A DNA stretch of 64,000 bases from Gordonia desulfuricans NBRC 100010 (GCF_001485495.1 NZ_BCNF01000022.1:1-64000); one strand, 5' to 3'; positions 43,347-52,631 are shown, counted from the first letter of the stretch. The notes: a model not told the origin generated them from the letters alone. Program-made: numbers and translations.

Positions 43347-44381
43347 TCAGGCCAGCCGGCGTAGACCGGCGGCGATGAACTCACCGGTCGCCTGGTCGGC
43401 CTTCTCCGCGCCGGCGCCCGACGACGCCCCGGCACGCGCCCGGTGGGCGATGCCCTCGGCGATCACGCCGAGCTTCAGGTTCGCCAGGGCCAGGTAGAAG
43501 TCCCAGTCCCCCAGCTCGTTTCCGGTGGCGGTCACATAGCGCTGGGCGATGTCGTCGGCCGACGGGTAGCGCGGAGAGGTCCACGCGGCGTCGAATCCGA
43601 CGACCGCATCGAACACCGGCTCCCGGTACACACACATCAGGGCGACGTCGGTGATCGGGTCGCCCAGGGTGGCCATCTCCCAGTCGACCACGGCCGCAAC
43701 CTTTCCCGGGTCGTCTGCGGACAGGATCGTGTTGTCCACCCGGTAGTCGCCGTGCACGATGGTGTTGCGGGCGTCCGCCGGCACCCGCTCGGACAGCAGC
43801 CCGACGAGCTTGTCCACGTCGGGCAGCTCGCGGGACTTGACGATCCCCCACTGCCGCGCCCACAGCTTCACCTGGCGGGCGGCAAACCCTGCCGGACGGC
43901 CGAATTCGCCGAGCCCGACCGCCTCGTAGTCCACCGCGTGCAGGGCCGCCAGGGTCGAGACGAGGCCGTCGAGATTGCGGTCGACCTCGGCGTCGGAGAG
44001 CTCATCGAGATCGGCACGGGTACGGATCACCCGCCCGTCGACGAATTCGACGACGGTGCACGGCGCCCCGAGGACCTCACCCTCCACATCGAAGGCGACC
44101 GTCGGCGCGACCGGTACGCCCGTACCGCCGAGCGCGCTGGTCACCGCCCACTCGCGTGCCATGTCGTGGGCCGACGGCGTCAGTCCACCGGTCGGCGGGC
44201 GGCGCGCGATCCAGCGGGTGACCCCGTCGGTGACGGTGAACGTCAGATTGGACTTGCCGCCGCTGATCAGGCTGATCTGGAGGTCACCGGCAACCGCGAC
44301 ACCGTTGTCCACCAAGAACTTCCGCAGAACGACGGGGTCGAGGACGCTGAGCGGGTCGATCCCGGTCCCGGTGTCGCTCAT
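43347..44381 (-). CDS. APH-fold phosphotransferase (ACAD10/11 kinase-domain type)
   Basis: A 344-residue kinase of the aminoglycoside/choline phosphotransferase fold. It has the ATP-loop ISGGKSNLTF, the catalytic loop VHGDYRVDNTIL (Asp base) and the metal site VVDWEMATLGDP. It is not a drug-resistance enzyme: the closest architecture is the N-terminal kinase domain of ACAD10/11, which phosphorylates 4-hydroxyacyl-CoA. ATG 44381 overlaps the acyl-CoA dehydrogenase stop (ATGA), so the two proteins are made together. Confidence 0.85.
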   Translation of the reverse strand: MSDTGTGIDPLSVLDPVVLRKFLVDNGVAVAGDLQISLISGGKSNLTFTVTDGVTRWIARRPPTGGLTPSAHDMAREWAVTSALGGTGVPVAPTVAFDVEGEVLGAPCTVVEFVDGRVIRTRADLDELSDAEVDRNLDGLVSTLAALHAVDYEAVGLGEFGRPAGFAARQVKLWARQWGIVKSRELPDVDKLVGLLSERVPADARNTIVHGDYRVDNTILSADDPGKVAAVVDWEMATLGDPITDVALMCVYREPVFDAVVGFDAAWTSPRYPSADDIAQRYVTATGNELGDWDFYLALANLKLGVIAEGIAHRARAGASSGAGAEKADQATGEFIAAGLRRLA

Positions 44382-45598
44382 GCCTGGCCCGCCTCTGCTG
44401 CCGCGGCAGCCTTGCGGGCGCGCCCGATCGACCGACGGGCGATGGACCAGCGATGCACCTCGGAGGGCCCGTCGTAGACCCGGAACGGGCGCAGTTCCCG
44501 CTGCAGTCGGGCGATCGGCAGGTCGTCGGACACACCGAGTCCGCCGCACATCTGCATCGACCGGTCGGCCACCCGGCAGAATGCCTCGGCCGCAAAGGTC
44601 TTGGCGATCGACGTCTCGATGGAGGCATGACTGCCCTGGTCGAGCTCGAAGCAGGCCTTGACGAGCAGGGACCGCGTGGCGGCGAGGTCGATCTCGTTGT
44701 CGGCGACCATCTGCTGGATCATGCCGAGATCACCGAGCCGGCCACCGAAACCCTCACGGCGCGAGACATAGTCGAGGGCGACGTCGTGGCAGCGGGTGGC
44801 CGCGCCGAGCCAGCGCATCACGTGGGTCATGCGGGCCGGACCGAGGCGCACCTGGGCATAGCGGTAGCCCTCGTCGACCTCACCGAGGACGTCCTCGTCG
44901 GGGACGAACACGTCGGTGAACAGCACCTCGCAGTGACCACCGATCATCGACCGGTCGATGGTGGGGACATGCCGGCCCACCTCGATACCCGGGGTGTCGG
45001 CCGGGGCCAGGAACATCGTGGCGCCGCCACGGTCGCCGGGGGCACCGGCGGTGCGGGCCATGATGATGAAGAACCCGGCACCCTCGGCACCGGTGATCAG
45101 GTGCTTGATGCCGTTGATCTTCCAGCCGCCGTCGACCTTGGTGGCCTGCGTCCGCAGCGCATTGGGGTCGGCGCCCGCACCCGGGGCCGGTTCGGTCATC
45201 GCGAAGCCCGATCGGACCTCGGCGGTGGCCAGCGGACCGAGGTAGAGCTCGCGCTGCCGGTCGTCGGCGATGTGGGCGAGCATGTGCACATTGCCCTCGT
45301 CGGGAGCGCCGATGTGCAGGGCCACCGGCCCGAACGTCGAGTATCCGGCCGCCTCGAACACCGGGACACGGTCGGACATGTCGAGTCCGAGTCCGCCGAA
45401 CTCGACCGGCGCGTGCGGGGCGAGGATGCCCTCGGCGCGGGCCTTGGCATTCATCTCGCGCCGCAGTTCGTCGCCGCCGGCGGCGGTGATGTCGCCGCCG
45501 AAGCGATCTTCGATCGGCAACACGTACTCGCGGACAAAGCGGGTCGTCTTCTCGACGACGTCGACCACGTCCGGGCCGTACCGCAGGTCGATGGCCAT
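44378..45598 (-). CDS. Acyl-CoA dehydrogenase (ACAD10/11 type)
   Basis: A 406-residue flavoprotein. Family marks are FAMTEPAPGAGADP, KINGIKHLITGA, the FAD/CoA region RYAQVRLGPARMTHVMRWLG, MQMCGGLGVSDDLPIARLQRELR and the C-terminal YDGPSEVHRWSIARR, close to the DGPDEVH motif of the ACAD10/11 branch. In that branch the dehydrogenase completes removal of phosphate from a 4-phosphoacyl-CoA. ATG 45598 has GAGGAGGAATGC. It is the first gene of the two-gene unit. Confidence 0.87.
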   Translation of the reverse strand: MAIDLRYGPDVVDVVEKTTRFVREYVLPIEDRFGGDITAAGGDELRREMNAKARAEGILAPHAPVEFGGLGLDMSDRVPVFEAAGYSTFGPVALHIGAPDEGNVHMLAHIADDRQRELYLGPLATAEVRSGFAMTEPAPGAGADPNALRTQATKVDGGWKINGIKHLITGAEGAGFFIIMARTAGAPGDRGGATMFLAPADTPGIEVGRHVPTIDRSMIGGHCEVLFTDVFVPDEDVLGEVDEGYRYAQVRLGPARMTHVMRWLGAATRCHDVALDYVSRREGFGGRLGDLGMIQQMVADNEIDLAATRSLLVKACFELDQGSHASIETSIAKTFAAEAFCRVADRSMQMCGGLGVSDDLPIARLQRELRPFRVYDGPSEVHRWSIARRSIGRARKAAAAAEAGQA

Positions 45599-45690
45599 GC
45601 ATTCCTCCTCAGGGCACACGATCAGCGTACCGACCGATCGCTCGTTCTGTCGGAGTCAGACTGCCAGGCTCGTCCGCGTGGGTCAACCCC

Positions 45691-46350
45691 TCACGACTGC
45701 GGGCGGTATCCCACGATGGACCGCGCGAGCTGCAGATTGCGGCGGATGAGCTCGTCGGCACCGAGTTCGCCGTCGAGCTTGAACCAGGTGGACACACCGA
45801 CACACATGGTCGCCACCGCACGGGCGGCATCCTTGGGGTACTCGGTGGCGAAGACACCCTCCCCGACCCCGGCGAACACGATCTCGTCGACCATCCGCTG
45901 CTGGCGATCGCGGTAGCCGATGTAGGTGGGGCGGTAGTCGTCGTCGAGGCTGCGGATCTCGGTGGACCCGACGAACGCCTGTTCACGGCGGTACATGTGG
46001 AACCGCAACAGCGACTCGACGACGGCATCGAAACGGTTGATCGGCTCCGGGCCGGCCTCCTCGATGGCCTTCTCCGAGCGGGCGAGCAGATCGGTCATGG
46101 TGCGTTCGAGCAGGCCCTGCAGCAGCGACTGCTTGGACGGGTAGTGGTGGTAGAGACCGGGTACCGAGAGATTGGCCCGCGCGGCGATCTCACGCACCGA
46201 GGTGCCGTGATAGCCGTGCTCGGCGAACGCCGCGAGCGCAGCCGCGAGTGGCACGGGAAGCTCCTCGACCCCGTAGTCCCGCCAGCCGTCCTCGGTGCCC
46301 TCGGGGGTGTCCGCGGACTCCACCTGCGTCTGCTCGACTCCGCCACTCAT
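45691..46350 (-). CDS. TetR-family regulator
   Basis: A 219-residue repressor with an HTH at about residues 40-85 (FAEHGYHGTSVREIAARANLSVPGLYHHYPSK) and a ligand domain of the TetR_C type common in fatty-acid catabolism regulators. It begins 92 bp upstream of the acyl-CoA dehydrogenase gene in the same direction and probably controls it. The start has a -10 box 6 nt upstream and no ribosome site. Confidence 0.85.
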   Translation of the reverse strand: MSGGVEQTQVESADTPEGTEDGWRDYGVEELPVPLAAALAAFAEHGYHGTSVREIAARANLSVPGLYHHYPSKQSLLQGLLERTMTDLLARSEKAIEEAGPEPINRFDAVVESLLRFHMYRREQAFVGSTEIRSLDDDYRPTYIGYRDRQQRMVDEIVFAGVGEGVFATEYPKDAARAVATMCVGVSTWFKLDGELGADELIRRNLQLARSIVGYRPQS

Positions 46351-46356
46351 GTGACC

Positions 46357-46362
46357 AACATA
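46357..46362 (-). promoter_or_regulatory. -10 box of the TetR gene at 45691-46350
   Basis: TATGTT on the minus strand ends 6 nt before ATG 46350, giving a leaderless mRNA. It lies immediately upstream of the stop codon end of the neighbouring TetR gene. Confidence 0.6.
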
Positions 46363-46371
46363 TCCCGATGC

Positions 46372-47037
46372 CTACCCGGCCACCGCATCCACCAGCGACA
46401 TCATCAGTCGCACACTGAGCGCGACCACCTCGTCACGCCCCAGCGCCACATCGCCGTCGAGCCAGGCCGACAGCAATCGCGCGAGCCCGCCGACCTCGAA
46501 CTGGGCCGCGCCGATCGCCTCCGGCGACACCTGCTTGGCCAGCGCATTCGACGCGGTGTCGACGGTGAGCATCGCGAACAGGGCCGTCGATTCGCTGCGT
46601 TTGTCGGCGATCGTCGGCGACAGGAGTTTGGGCGAGAAGAGCAATCTGCCCTTGCGCCGGTCGTCGTCGATGATGTCGACGATCGCACCCACCGCCCCCG
46701 CGACCTTGTCGTCGATGTCGTCGCCGGCACCGAATCCGGCGAGGGCGGAGTCGGAGATCTCGTCGACCACCCGGTCGAAGGTCGCGGCCACCAAGGCCTC
46801 CACCGAGTCGAAACTCTCGTAGAAATAACGGGGGTTGAGCCCCGATGCGCGGCACACCCCCCGGACGGTCACCGATCCCCCGCCGTCGGCGCCGAGCAGG
46901 TCGAGGGCGGCATCCATCAGGGCGATCCGACGCCGCGCGATCCGCTCGTCACCGTCGACCCCACCGTAGGAGCGCAGCGCGGCACTCCGCTCGGACTGGC
47001 CGTCGACGGGCCGGGAAGCGTCGGTCACGGCTCCCAT
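46372..47037 (-). CDS. TetR-family regulator
   Basis: A 221-residue regulator. The HTH is at about residues 35-80 (LMDAALDLLGADGGGSVTVRGVCRASGLNPRYFYESF). ATG 47037 is preferred (GAGG 8 nt upstream); the frame is open to 47082. It is divergent from the MpaB-family gene, and a perfect palindrome (47090-47105) sits between them, so it likely represses both itself and that gene. Confidence 0.82.
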   Translation of the reverse strand: MGAVTDASRPVDGQSERSAALRSYGGVDGDERIARRRIALMDAALDLLGADGGGSVTVRGVCRASGLNPRYFYESFDSVEALVAATFDRVVDEISDSALAGFGAGDDIDDKVAGAVGAIVDIIDDDRRKGRLLFSPKLLSPTIADKRSESTALFAMLTVDTASNALAKQVSPEAIGAAQFEVGGLARLLSAWLDGDVALGRDEVVALSVRLMMSLVDAVAG

Positions 47038-47053
47038 CTTGGCATCCTCACCC

Positions 47054-47105
47054 TTGACATCCCACCGCACGGAGCGGTTCAATCAATCAGGAAACATGCG
47101 TTTCC
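47054..47105 (+). promoter_or_regulatory. Promoter and TetR-type operator of the MpaB-family gene
   Basis: Consensus TTGACA at 47054-47059 with TTCAAT 18 nt later (47078-47083) forms a promoter. GGAAAC-ATGC-GTTTCC (47090-47105) is a perfect inverted repeat around the transcription start. Confidence 0.5.
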
Positions 47106-47203
47106 AGAATTTCCGGACGGCTCGAGGGGTGCCGTCCCGACATTCGCCAGACACACCGGGTGACGATCACACACCGGGCACACGACAGATCGGGGAGGAC
47201 GTC

Positions 47204-48148
47204 ATGACCGCGGCACGCGATGACCTGAGCACAGCAGGGAACGACCCGGGCACAGCCGAATCCGCCCTGGCCGCCCACCTGGCCGCCGACTCACCGGACA
47301 CCGAGTTCCTGCCGAAAGCCGCGCGGATGTCGCGCGCCGAGCTCGACGCACTCCCGGCCGCGAACCTGGAGCTGCTGGGGATCGCCGCACTCGCCGGACC
47401 TGCCAACGTGATCATGCAGCTGGCCCTGCCCGCCGTCGGGTACGGCGTGTACGAGAGCCGCGTCGACTCCGGCAACCTGTTCAAGCATCCGCTCAAGCGC
47501 ACCCGCACCACACTGTCGTACCTGGCGGTGGCCAGCTGCGATGATCCCAAGGTGCGCAAGGCATATCGTCGTGCGGTCGGCCGCTCCCACGCCAAGGTTC
47601 GCTCGACTCCGGAGAGTCCGGTGAAGTACAACGCCTTCGATCCGACGCTGCAGCTGTGGGTGGCCGCATGCCTGTACAAGGGATGGGAGGACGTGCAGCG
47701 CATCTACGGCGATCCGGCGGCGATCACCGAGACCGCCTACCAGCAGGGTGCGGTCATGGGCACCACACTGCAGATGCCGCGGGAGATGTGGCCCGCCACA
47801 CGCGCCGATTTCGAGGACTACTGGAACGGCATGCTCGACGACCTGGAGATCGATCCGGTGATCCGCGAGCACCTGATGTCGATCGCCCGGATGGAGTTCG
47901 CCGGGCCGGTGATGTCGAAGCTGTTCGGCTGGCATTCGGAGATCTTCACCATCGGCTTCCTCCCCGAGGGATTCCGCACCGCCATGGGCGTGGAGATGCG
48001 GCCGTGGCAGCAACGCTTCTTCGACATCCACAACGCCATCGCCCGCGCCCTGATCCGACGATTCCCGAAGCCGTTGCGCGCCTTCCCGTTCAATCTCCTG
48101 CTCGCCGACGTGAAGTGGCGTATGCGGACCCACCGGCCGTTGGTCTGA
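47204..48148 (+). CDS. MpaB/latex-clearing-type (DUF2236) oxygenase family protein
   Basis: A 314-residue helical protein of the MpaB/DUF2236 family, to which rubber oxygenase Lcp belongs. Visible core: AGPANVIMQLALPAVGYGVYES, HPLKRTRTTLSYLAVA, SPVKYNAFDPTLQLWVAACLYKG and REMWPATRADFEDYW. Lcp binds haem b; whether this protein does is not clear. ATG 47204 is supported by GGGGAGG 6 nt upstream; the longer open frame back to 47039 is non-coding promoter. No signal peptide is visible, so it is probably cytoplasmic. Confidence 0.78.
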   Translation: MTAARDDLSTAGNDPGTAESALAAHLAADSPDTEFLPKAARMSRAELDALPAANLELLGIAALAGPANVIMQLALPAVGYGVYESRVDSGNLFKHPLKRTRTTLSYLAVASCDDPKVRKAYRRAVGRSHAKVRSTPESPVKYNAFDPTLQLWVAACLYKGWEDVQRIYGDPAAITETAYQQGAVMGTTLQMPREMWPATRADFEDYWNGMLDDLEIDPVIREHLMSIARMEFAGPVMSKLFGWHSEIFTIGFLPEGFRTAMGVEMRPWQQRFFDIHNAIARALIRRFPKPLRAFPFNLLLADVKWRMRTHRPLV

Positions 48149-48169
48149 GCGCAGCCGGCCGGTACGGAC

Positions 48170-49459
48170 TCACCGAATCTGTTTCAGCGCATCGCGATCC
48201 AGCTCGGACACCGACGTGTGCCCCGACAACCCGAGCGTCAGGTCGAGCTCGGCGATGATGTTCGCCACGGCGTCGCGGGCACCGTCGGCACCGGCGAGTG
48301 CCAGCCCGTACATATGCGGCCGGCCGATACACACTGCGTCGGCACCCAGCGCGAGCGCCTTGAAAACATCGGCGCCGGTGTAGATCCCGGAGTCCACCAG
48401 GACCGTGGCACGACCGTCGACGGCGTCGGCGACATCGGCCAGGGCGTCGACCGACGAGATCTCCCCGTCGATCTGGCGGCCACCGTGGTTGGAGACGACG
48501 ATGCCGTCGATCCCGGCGTCGACGGCGGCGCGTGCATCGTCGGGGTGCAAGATTCCCTTGAGCACGATCGGCAACGACGTCTTGTCCCGCAGTGATGCGA
48601 TCTCGGCCCAGCCGAGCGACGGCCGTGAATAGATGTCCAGGAAGGTCTGCACACCGACCCGCGGTTCCGGCCGGATCAGATTGCGTAGCAACGCACCCGG
48701 GGTGTTGCGCGCGATGGCGAACAAGGTCTTGATGGCACCCACCGAGATCTCTTGCCGCTCGGTCGAATCGGCGGCGGCGCGGGTCCGCTCGGCGACGATC
48801 TCGGCGAAGCGCGGATCGGAGGTGTACTGGGCGATCCCCTCGGCCCGCGCGAACGGCAGCGACCCGAGGGCCAGATCCTGAGGGCGCCAGCCGAGCATCG
48901 TGGTGTCGAGGGTGACGACGACGGCCTGCGCCCCGGACGTCTCGGCGCGGTGCACCAGCGAGTCCACCAGGTCGTCGTCGACCGACCAGTACAGCTGGAA
49001 CCAGCGTGGCGCGCCGGGCCGCACCGCATCCATCTCCGCGGCGACGCGTTCCATCGGGGCGCTGCCCTGATTCGAGAAGATGTACGGCACACCGAGTTCC
49101 GCAGCTGCGTGACCGATGTGCACATCGGCGTCGGGATGTGCCAGGCCGCCGGCGCCGACCGGTGCGAACAGGATCGGGGCGGGTAACCGGGTCCCGAACA
49201 GATCCACCTCGAGGCTGCGCTGCGACACATCACGCAGGACCCGCGGCACGATCGCCCACCGGTCGAGGGCCTCGCGGTTGGCGGTCATCGTCCGGCCCTC
49301 ACCTGCCCCGCCGGCGATGTAGGCCCACGCCCGCGCCGACATCACCGTGCGTGCGCGACGTTCGAGGCCGGCGAAATCCGCGGGCACCACCGGCTTCCGC
49401 CCGTGCACACCTGCACCGTAGATGTCGTTCTGACGTGCCCGGCCCCAGCCTGCGGTCAT
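48170..49459 (-). CDS. FMN-dependent alpha-hydroxyacid oxidase/dehydrogenase
   Basis: A 429-residue TIM-barrel flavoprotein like L-lactate dehydrogenase LldD and related oxidases. Signature parts are FAPVGAGGLAHPDAD, FSNQGSAPMERV, the FMN-contacting PIVLKGILHPDDA and the catalytic His in VSNHGGRQID. It oxidises a 2-hydroxy acid to the keto acid, passing electrons to O2 or a quinone. ATG 49459 follows GGGAGGGG. The frame is open for 130 more codons upstream, but that sequence is repetitive and lacks the family fold. Confidence 0.85.
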   Translation of the reverse strand: MTAGWGRARQNDIYGAGVHGRKPVVPADFAGLERRARTVMSARAWAYIAGGAGEGRTMTANREALDRWAIVPRVLRDVSQRSLEVDLFGTRLPAPILFAPVGAGGLAHPDADVHIGHAAAELGVPYIFSNQGSAPMERVAAEMDAVRPGAPRWFQLYWSVDDDLVDSLVHRAETSGAQAVVVTLDTTMLGWRPQDLALGSLPFARAEGIAQYTSDPRFAEIVAERTRAAADSTERQEISVGAIKTLFAIARNTPGALLRNLIRPEPRVGVQTFLDIYSRPSLGWAEIASLRDKTSLPIVLKGILHPDDARAAVDAGIDGIVVSNHGGRQIDGEISSVDALADVADAVDGRATVLVDSGIYTGADVFKALALGADAVCIGRPHMYGLALAGADGARDAVANIIAELDLTLGLSGHTSVSELDRDALKQIR

Positions 49460-49510
49460 CGGTGACCCCTCCCGAATTCGACGGTGGCCACAGTAAAGCA
49501 CGCACCCCCG

Positions 49511-49554
49511 GCCCGGTTGCCCGGTTGCCCCGGCCCGGTTGCCCGGTTGCCCCG
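49511..49554. repeat. 22-bp tandem repeat
   Basis: GCCCGGTTGCCCGGTTGCCCCG occurs twice head to tail, itself built from the 9-mer GCCCGGTTG. It lies 51-95 bp upstream of the hydroxyacid-oxidase start and may overlap its promoter. Confidence 0.75.
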
Positions 49555-49569
49555 GGCCGGCAGGGCCGC

Positions 49570-50190
49570 TCACGCCGACACCAGCAGGGCCGCCCCCATC
49601 CCGATCATGATCACCGCGACCACCCCGTCGATCACCCGCCACGCCGCAGGTCTGGCGAACAGCGGTGCGACGCGGTGGCTGCCGCCGCCGAGCAGGGAGA
49701 ACCACAGCACGCTCGCCAGGCTCGCGCCGACGGCGAACGCCCACTTCCCGGCGCCCTGTCCGTTCGCGATGGCGCCCATGGTGACCAGGGTGTCGAGGTA
49801 GACGTGCGGATTGAGCCAGGTCAGCGCGAACGCGGTACCGATGGCGGCCCACCGGCTGACCGTCGCCGCCTCGGCGCGGTTGGCGGTGATCGCCTCACCA
49901 CTACGCAGGCATCGCCGTGCGGCCATCCCGCCCAGCACCATCACGTAGATGCCGCCCAGGATCGTCGCGACGGTCACCACCCGCGGATGGGCCGCGATCA
50001 GCGCCCCGAGCCCGGCCACCCCCGCGACGATCAGCACGACGTCGGACAGCGCGCACACCGCGACCACCGGCGCGACGTGCGTCCGGCGCACCCCCTGCTG
50101 CAGGACGAAGACGTTCTGCGGTCCGATCGCCACGATCAGCCCGATACCGGTTAGCAGGCCGGCCAGCGCCGGCAGCAGGAATGCGTTCAC
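49570..50190 (-). CDS. lysE: LysE-type amino acid exporter
   Basis: A 206-residue, six-segment exporter of lysine/arginine. It carries the family pattern AIGPQNVFVLQQGVRRTHV and TFAL-like TWLNPHVYLDTLV. GTG 50190 is preferred: length and N-terminus then match mycobacterial LysE, and TAGCGT lies 8 nt upstream. An upstream ATG at 50217 would add nine residues. It is divergent from the lysG-like gene, the usual arrangement for control by intracellular basic amino acids. Confidence 0.85.
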   Translation of the reverse strand: MNAFLLPALAGLLTGIGLIVAIGPQNVFVLQQGVRRTHVAPVVAVCALSDVVLIVAGVAGLGALIAAHPRVVTVATILGGIYVMVLGGMAARRCLRSGEAITANRAEAATVSRWAAIGTAFALTWLNPHVYLDTLVTMGAIANGQGAGKWAFAVGASLASVLWFSLLGGGSHRVAPLFARPAAWRVIDGVVAVIMIGMGAALLVSA

Positions 50191-50249
50191 GTTCTCTGAC
50201 GCTAGGAGCGGCTCCATCCAAAGACCAGCGAATGTTTTTCATGAATCAT

Positions 50250-50255
50250 TAGACT
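50250..50255 (+). promoter_or_regulatory. -10 box of the lysG-like gene
   Basis: TAGACT ends 8 nt before ATG 50264, leaving a leader of one or two nucleotides. The opposite promoter (TAGCGT, 50199-50204) lies about 45 bp away, so both share one control region. Confidence 0.5.
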
Positions 50256-50263
50256 CACTTCAT

Positions 50264-51205
50264 ATGGAGATCGGTCAGGACGCACTGCAGACGTTGTCGG
50301 CGGTACTGCGCGAGGGCACGTTCGAGGCCGCGGCGACGGTCCTGCACATCACGCCGTCGGCGGTCAGCCAGCGCATCAAGGCCCTCGAGCGCTCGGTCGG
50401 CCGGGTCCTGGTGCGCCGCACCAAACCGGTGCGCGCCACCCGTGACGGCGAGGTCCTGGTGCGTCTGGCCGAACAGTGGGAACTGCTGGTCACCGAGGCC
50501 GGTCAGGAACTCGCCGGGTCCGCCGACGGCCCACCGGGCACCGACCGGCCGCTCGTCCATCTGCCGATCGCGGCGAACGCCGACTCCCTGGCCACCTGGC
50601 TGCTGCCCGCCCTCGCCGACTTCCACCGCAACCATGCCGCGGCCGTCGAGGTCCGCCGCGACGACGAGTCCCGCAACAGCGAGTACCTGCGGACCGGTGA
50701 GGTGCTCGGTGCCCTCACCTCGATCCCCGACCGCATCCGCGGCTGCCGGGTGCAGCCGCTCGGCTCGATGCGCTATCTACCGGTCGCCACCCCCGACTTC
50801 CTCGCGACGTGGATGCCCGACGGCCCCACCGACGCCGCACTCGCCCGCGCGCCGATGATGCTCTTCGACCGCAGTGACCAGCTGCAACGCGACGTCCTGC
50901 GCATCCTCACCGACACCCCGGGCGATCCGCCCGGGGTGTACATCCCCGGGTCGGTCGAGTACCACCGTGCGATCGAACTCGGGATGGGATGGGGTGCGGC
51001 GCCGACCGTGCAGATCGCCGGCGCACTCGCCGACGGTCGGCTGGTCCGATTCACCGACCGCCACGTCGACGTCCCGTTGTACTGGCAGTACTGGACGGTG
51101 AGTTCACCGCTGCTGACCGCACTCACCGACTACATCGCCGACGCCGCGGCCACCCATCTCGATCCGGTCGGGCACCTCAGTCCGCAGGCGCGGGCACCGC
51201 GGTGA
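50264..51205 (+). CDS. lysG: LysR-family regulator (LysG/ArgP type)
   Basis: A 313-residue LysR regulator. The N-terminal HTH (ALQTLSAVLREGTFEAAATVLHITPSAVSQRIKALE) is that of the ArgP/LysG branch, with a periplasmic-binding-like effector domain after residue 90. In relatives it activates lysE when basic amino acids accumulate. Its 3' end overlaps the opposite-strand MFS gene by 29 bp. Confidence 0.85.
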   Translation: MEIGQDALQTLSAVLREGTFEAAATVLHITPSAVSQRIKALERSVGRVLVRRTKPVRATRDGEVLVRLAEQWELLVTEAGQELAGSADGPPGTDRPLVHLPIAANADSLATWLLPALADFHRNHAAAVEVRRDDESRNSEYLRTGEVLGALTSIPDRIRGCRVQPLGSMRYLPVATPDFLATWMPDGPTDAALARAPMMLFDRSDQLQRDVLRILTDTPGDPPGVYIPGSVEYHRAIELGMGWGAAPTVQIAGALADGRLVRFTDRHVDVPLYWQYWTVSSPLLTALTDYIADAAATHLDPVGHLSPQARAPR

Positions 51206-52499
51206 GGTGCGGCTCGTCGTCGACGAGAGGGTGGTCCACCTCGTCACGCCACAACCGGGCGGCGAGATAGAAACAGAGCGCGAACGGTACCGGGAGCAGC
51301 CCACAGACGATGAACGTGGCCTGCAGGCCGATCGCATGGGCCAGCGGTGCGGCCAGCGCCATCGACACCGGCATCAGCACCGCCGAGACGAAGAAGTCCA
51401 GCGAGGCCACCCGCCCGAGCAGAGCGGGCGGGACCCGACGCTGCAACAGCGTGCCCCACAACACCATCGGACCGTCGAACAGGACACCGGTGACGAAGGC
51501 GGCGACGATGAACACCCAGGTGTGACCGGCGATCCCCATGAGCACCAACGGGACCGAGGAGAATCCCCAGACCACGAACATCACGCTGAGATAGCGCCGC
51601 GGCATCGGGATGGACGCGAACACCAGTGACGAGATCGCCGCTCCCACACCGAAACCGGCCAGCACCAGCGCATGGTCACCGGCACCACCGTGGACGCGTT
51701 CCCGCAGCGCGAACGGGATGAGCACCTCGATCGGACCCATCGTCGCCAGCACCAGGATGGTCGCGAAGAACAACGTCGACCACAGCCACGGGGTCCGCCA
51801 CATGTAGACGAAACCCTCGGCCATGTCGGTGACGATCGATCGGAAAGCGTTGCCGCGCAGCGTGGTCACGTCACGACGCAACGGGACCGGGCGCATCGCC
51901 AGATAGCAGACACCGGCGGCCACACTGGCGATGGCGGCCACCACGATCGCCTGCGCGGGTGCCGCTGCCGCGATCACCGCACCGGCCACCATCGGACCCA
52001 CCGCCTGGAACAGCACCGGCCGCAGGAATCCTTCGATCCCGTTGGCGGCCTGCAGTTCCGACGGTGTCACGATGCTCGGCAGCAACGCCGAATACGCCGG
52101 GTAGTACATGCCGGTGGTGATCCCGCCGAACAATGCGGCGAGCACCACGATCGGCAACGACAGCACCCCGACGAGCGCACACACGCCCACCGAGACGAAG
52201 GCGAGGGTCTTGACCACCTCGAGGCCGATGATGATCCGACGCTGCGACACCCGGTCGGCGAGCACACCACCGGCCAGCGTCGAGACCACCATCCCGATCG
52301 CGGCCACACCGGTCGCGATCGACACCTGCGCGGGCCCGCCCCCCAGGGCGATCACCTGCCACACCAGGGCGATGGTCCACACGCCGTCGGAGAACAGCGC
52401 GAACACCAGGCCGGCGGCGAGCAACCGGTACTGACCGCCGACGAACGGTCGGAGTGCCTTCGGCAGCACGGTGGTGGACGACGCGGTAGAACTCACCAC
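51177..52499 (-). CDS. MFS transporter (MFS_3 / enterobactin-exporter type)
   Basis: A 440-residue, twelve-segment efflux-type protein: YRLLAAGLVFALFSDGVWTIAL (TM1), GGVLADRVSQRRIIIGLEVVK (the loop 2-3 motif) and PSIVTPSELQAANG. It probably exports a small molecule. Starts GTG 52499 or GTG 52496 give MVSSTASS-like ends; neither has a ribosome site, so the start is uncertain. The frame is open to 52772 but that part is repeat sequence. Confidence 0.8.
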   Translation of the reverse strand: MVSSTASSTTVLPKALRPFVGGQYRLLAAGLVFALFSDGVWTIALVWQVIALGGGPAQVSIATGVAAIGMVVSTLAGGVLADRVSQRRIIIGLEVVKTLAFVSVGVCALVGVLSLPIVVLAALFGGITTGMYYPAYSALLPSIVTPSELQAANGIEGFLRPVLFQAVGPMVAGAVIAAAAPAQAIVVAAIASVAAGVCYLAMRPVPLRRDVTTLRGNAFRSIVTDMAEGFVYMWRTPWLWSTLFFATILVLATMGPIEVLIPFALRERVHGGAGDHALVLAGFGVGAAISSLVFASIPMPRRYLSVMFVVWGFSSVPLVLMGIAGHTWVFIVAAFVTGVLFDGPMVLWGTLLQRRVPPALLGRVASLDFFVSAVLMPVSMALAAPLAHAIGLQATFIVCGLLPVPFALCFYLAARLWRDEVDHPLVDDEPHLTAVPAPAD

Positions 52500-52631
52500 T
52501 AGAGCTTGCCCGATTCGGCCCCGCCGAGGCGAACGGATTTCGGCGCCGGTCGGCTCGCCCTCGCCGGTTGGACGGCCTCGGAGCGGGTCACCACCGGCTC
52601 GAACCGCGGTCGCGACCACCCACCCGATCGG

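Noticed and set aside
43347-44381. Aminoglycoside resistance kinase
   Set aside because: The APH fold is real, but operon overlap with an acyl-CoA dehydrogenase points to CoA-linked metabolism.
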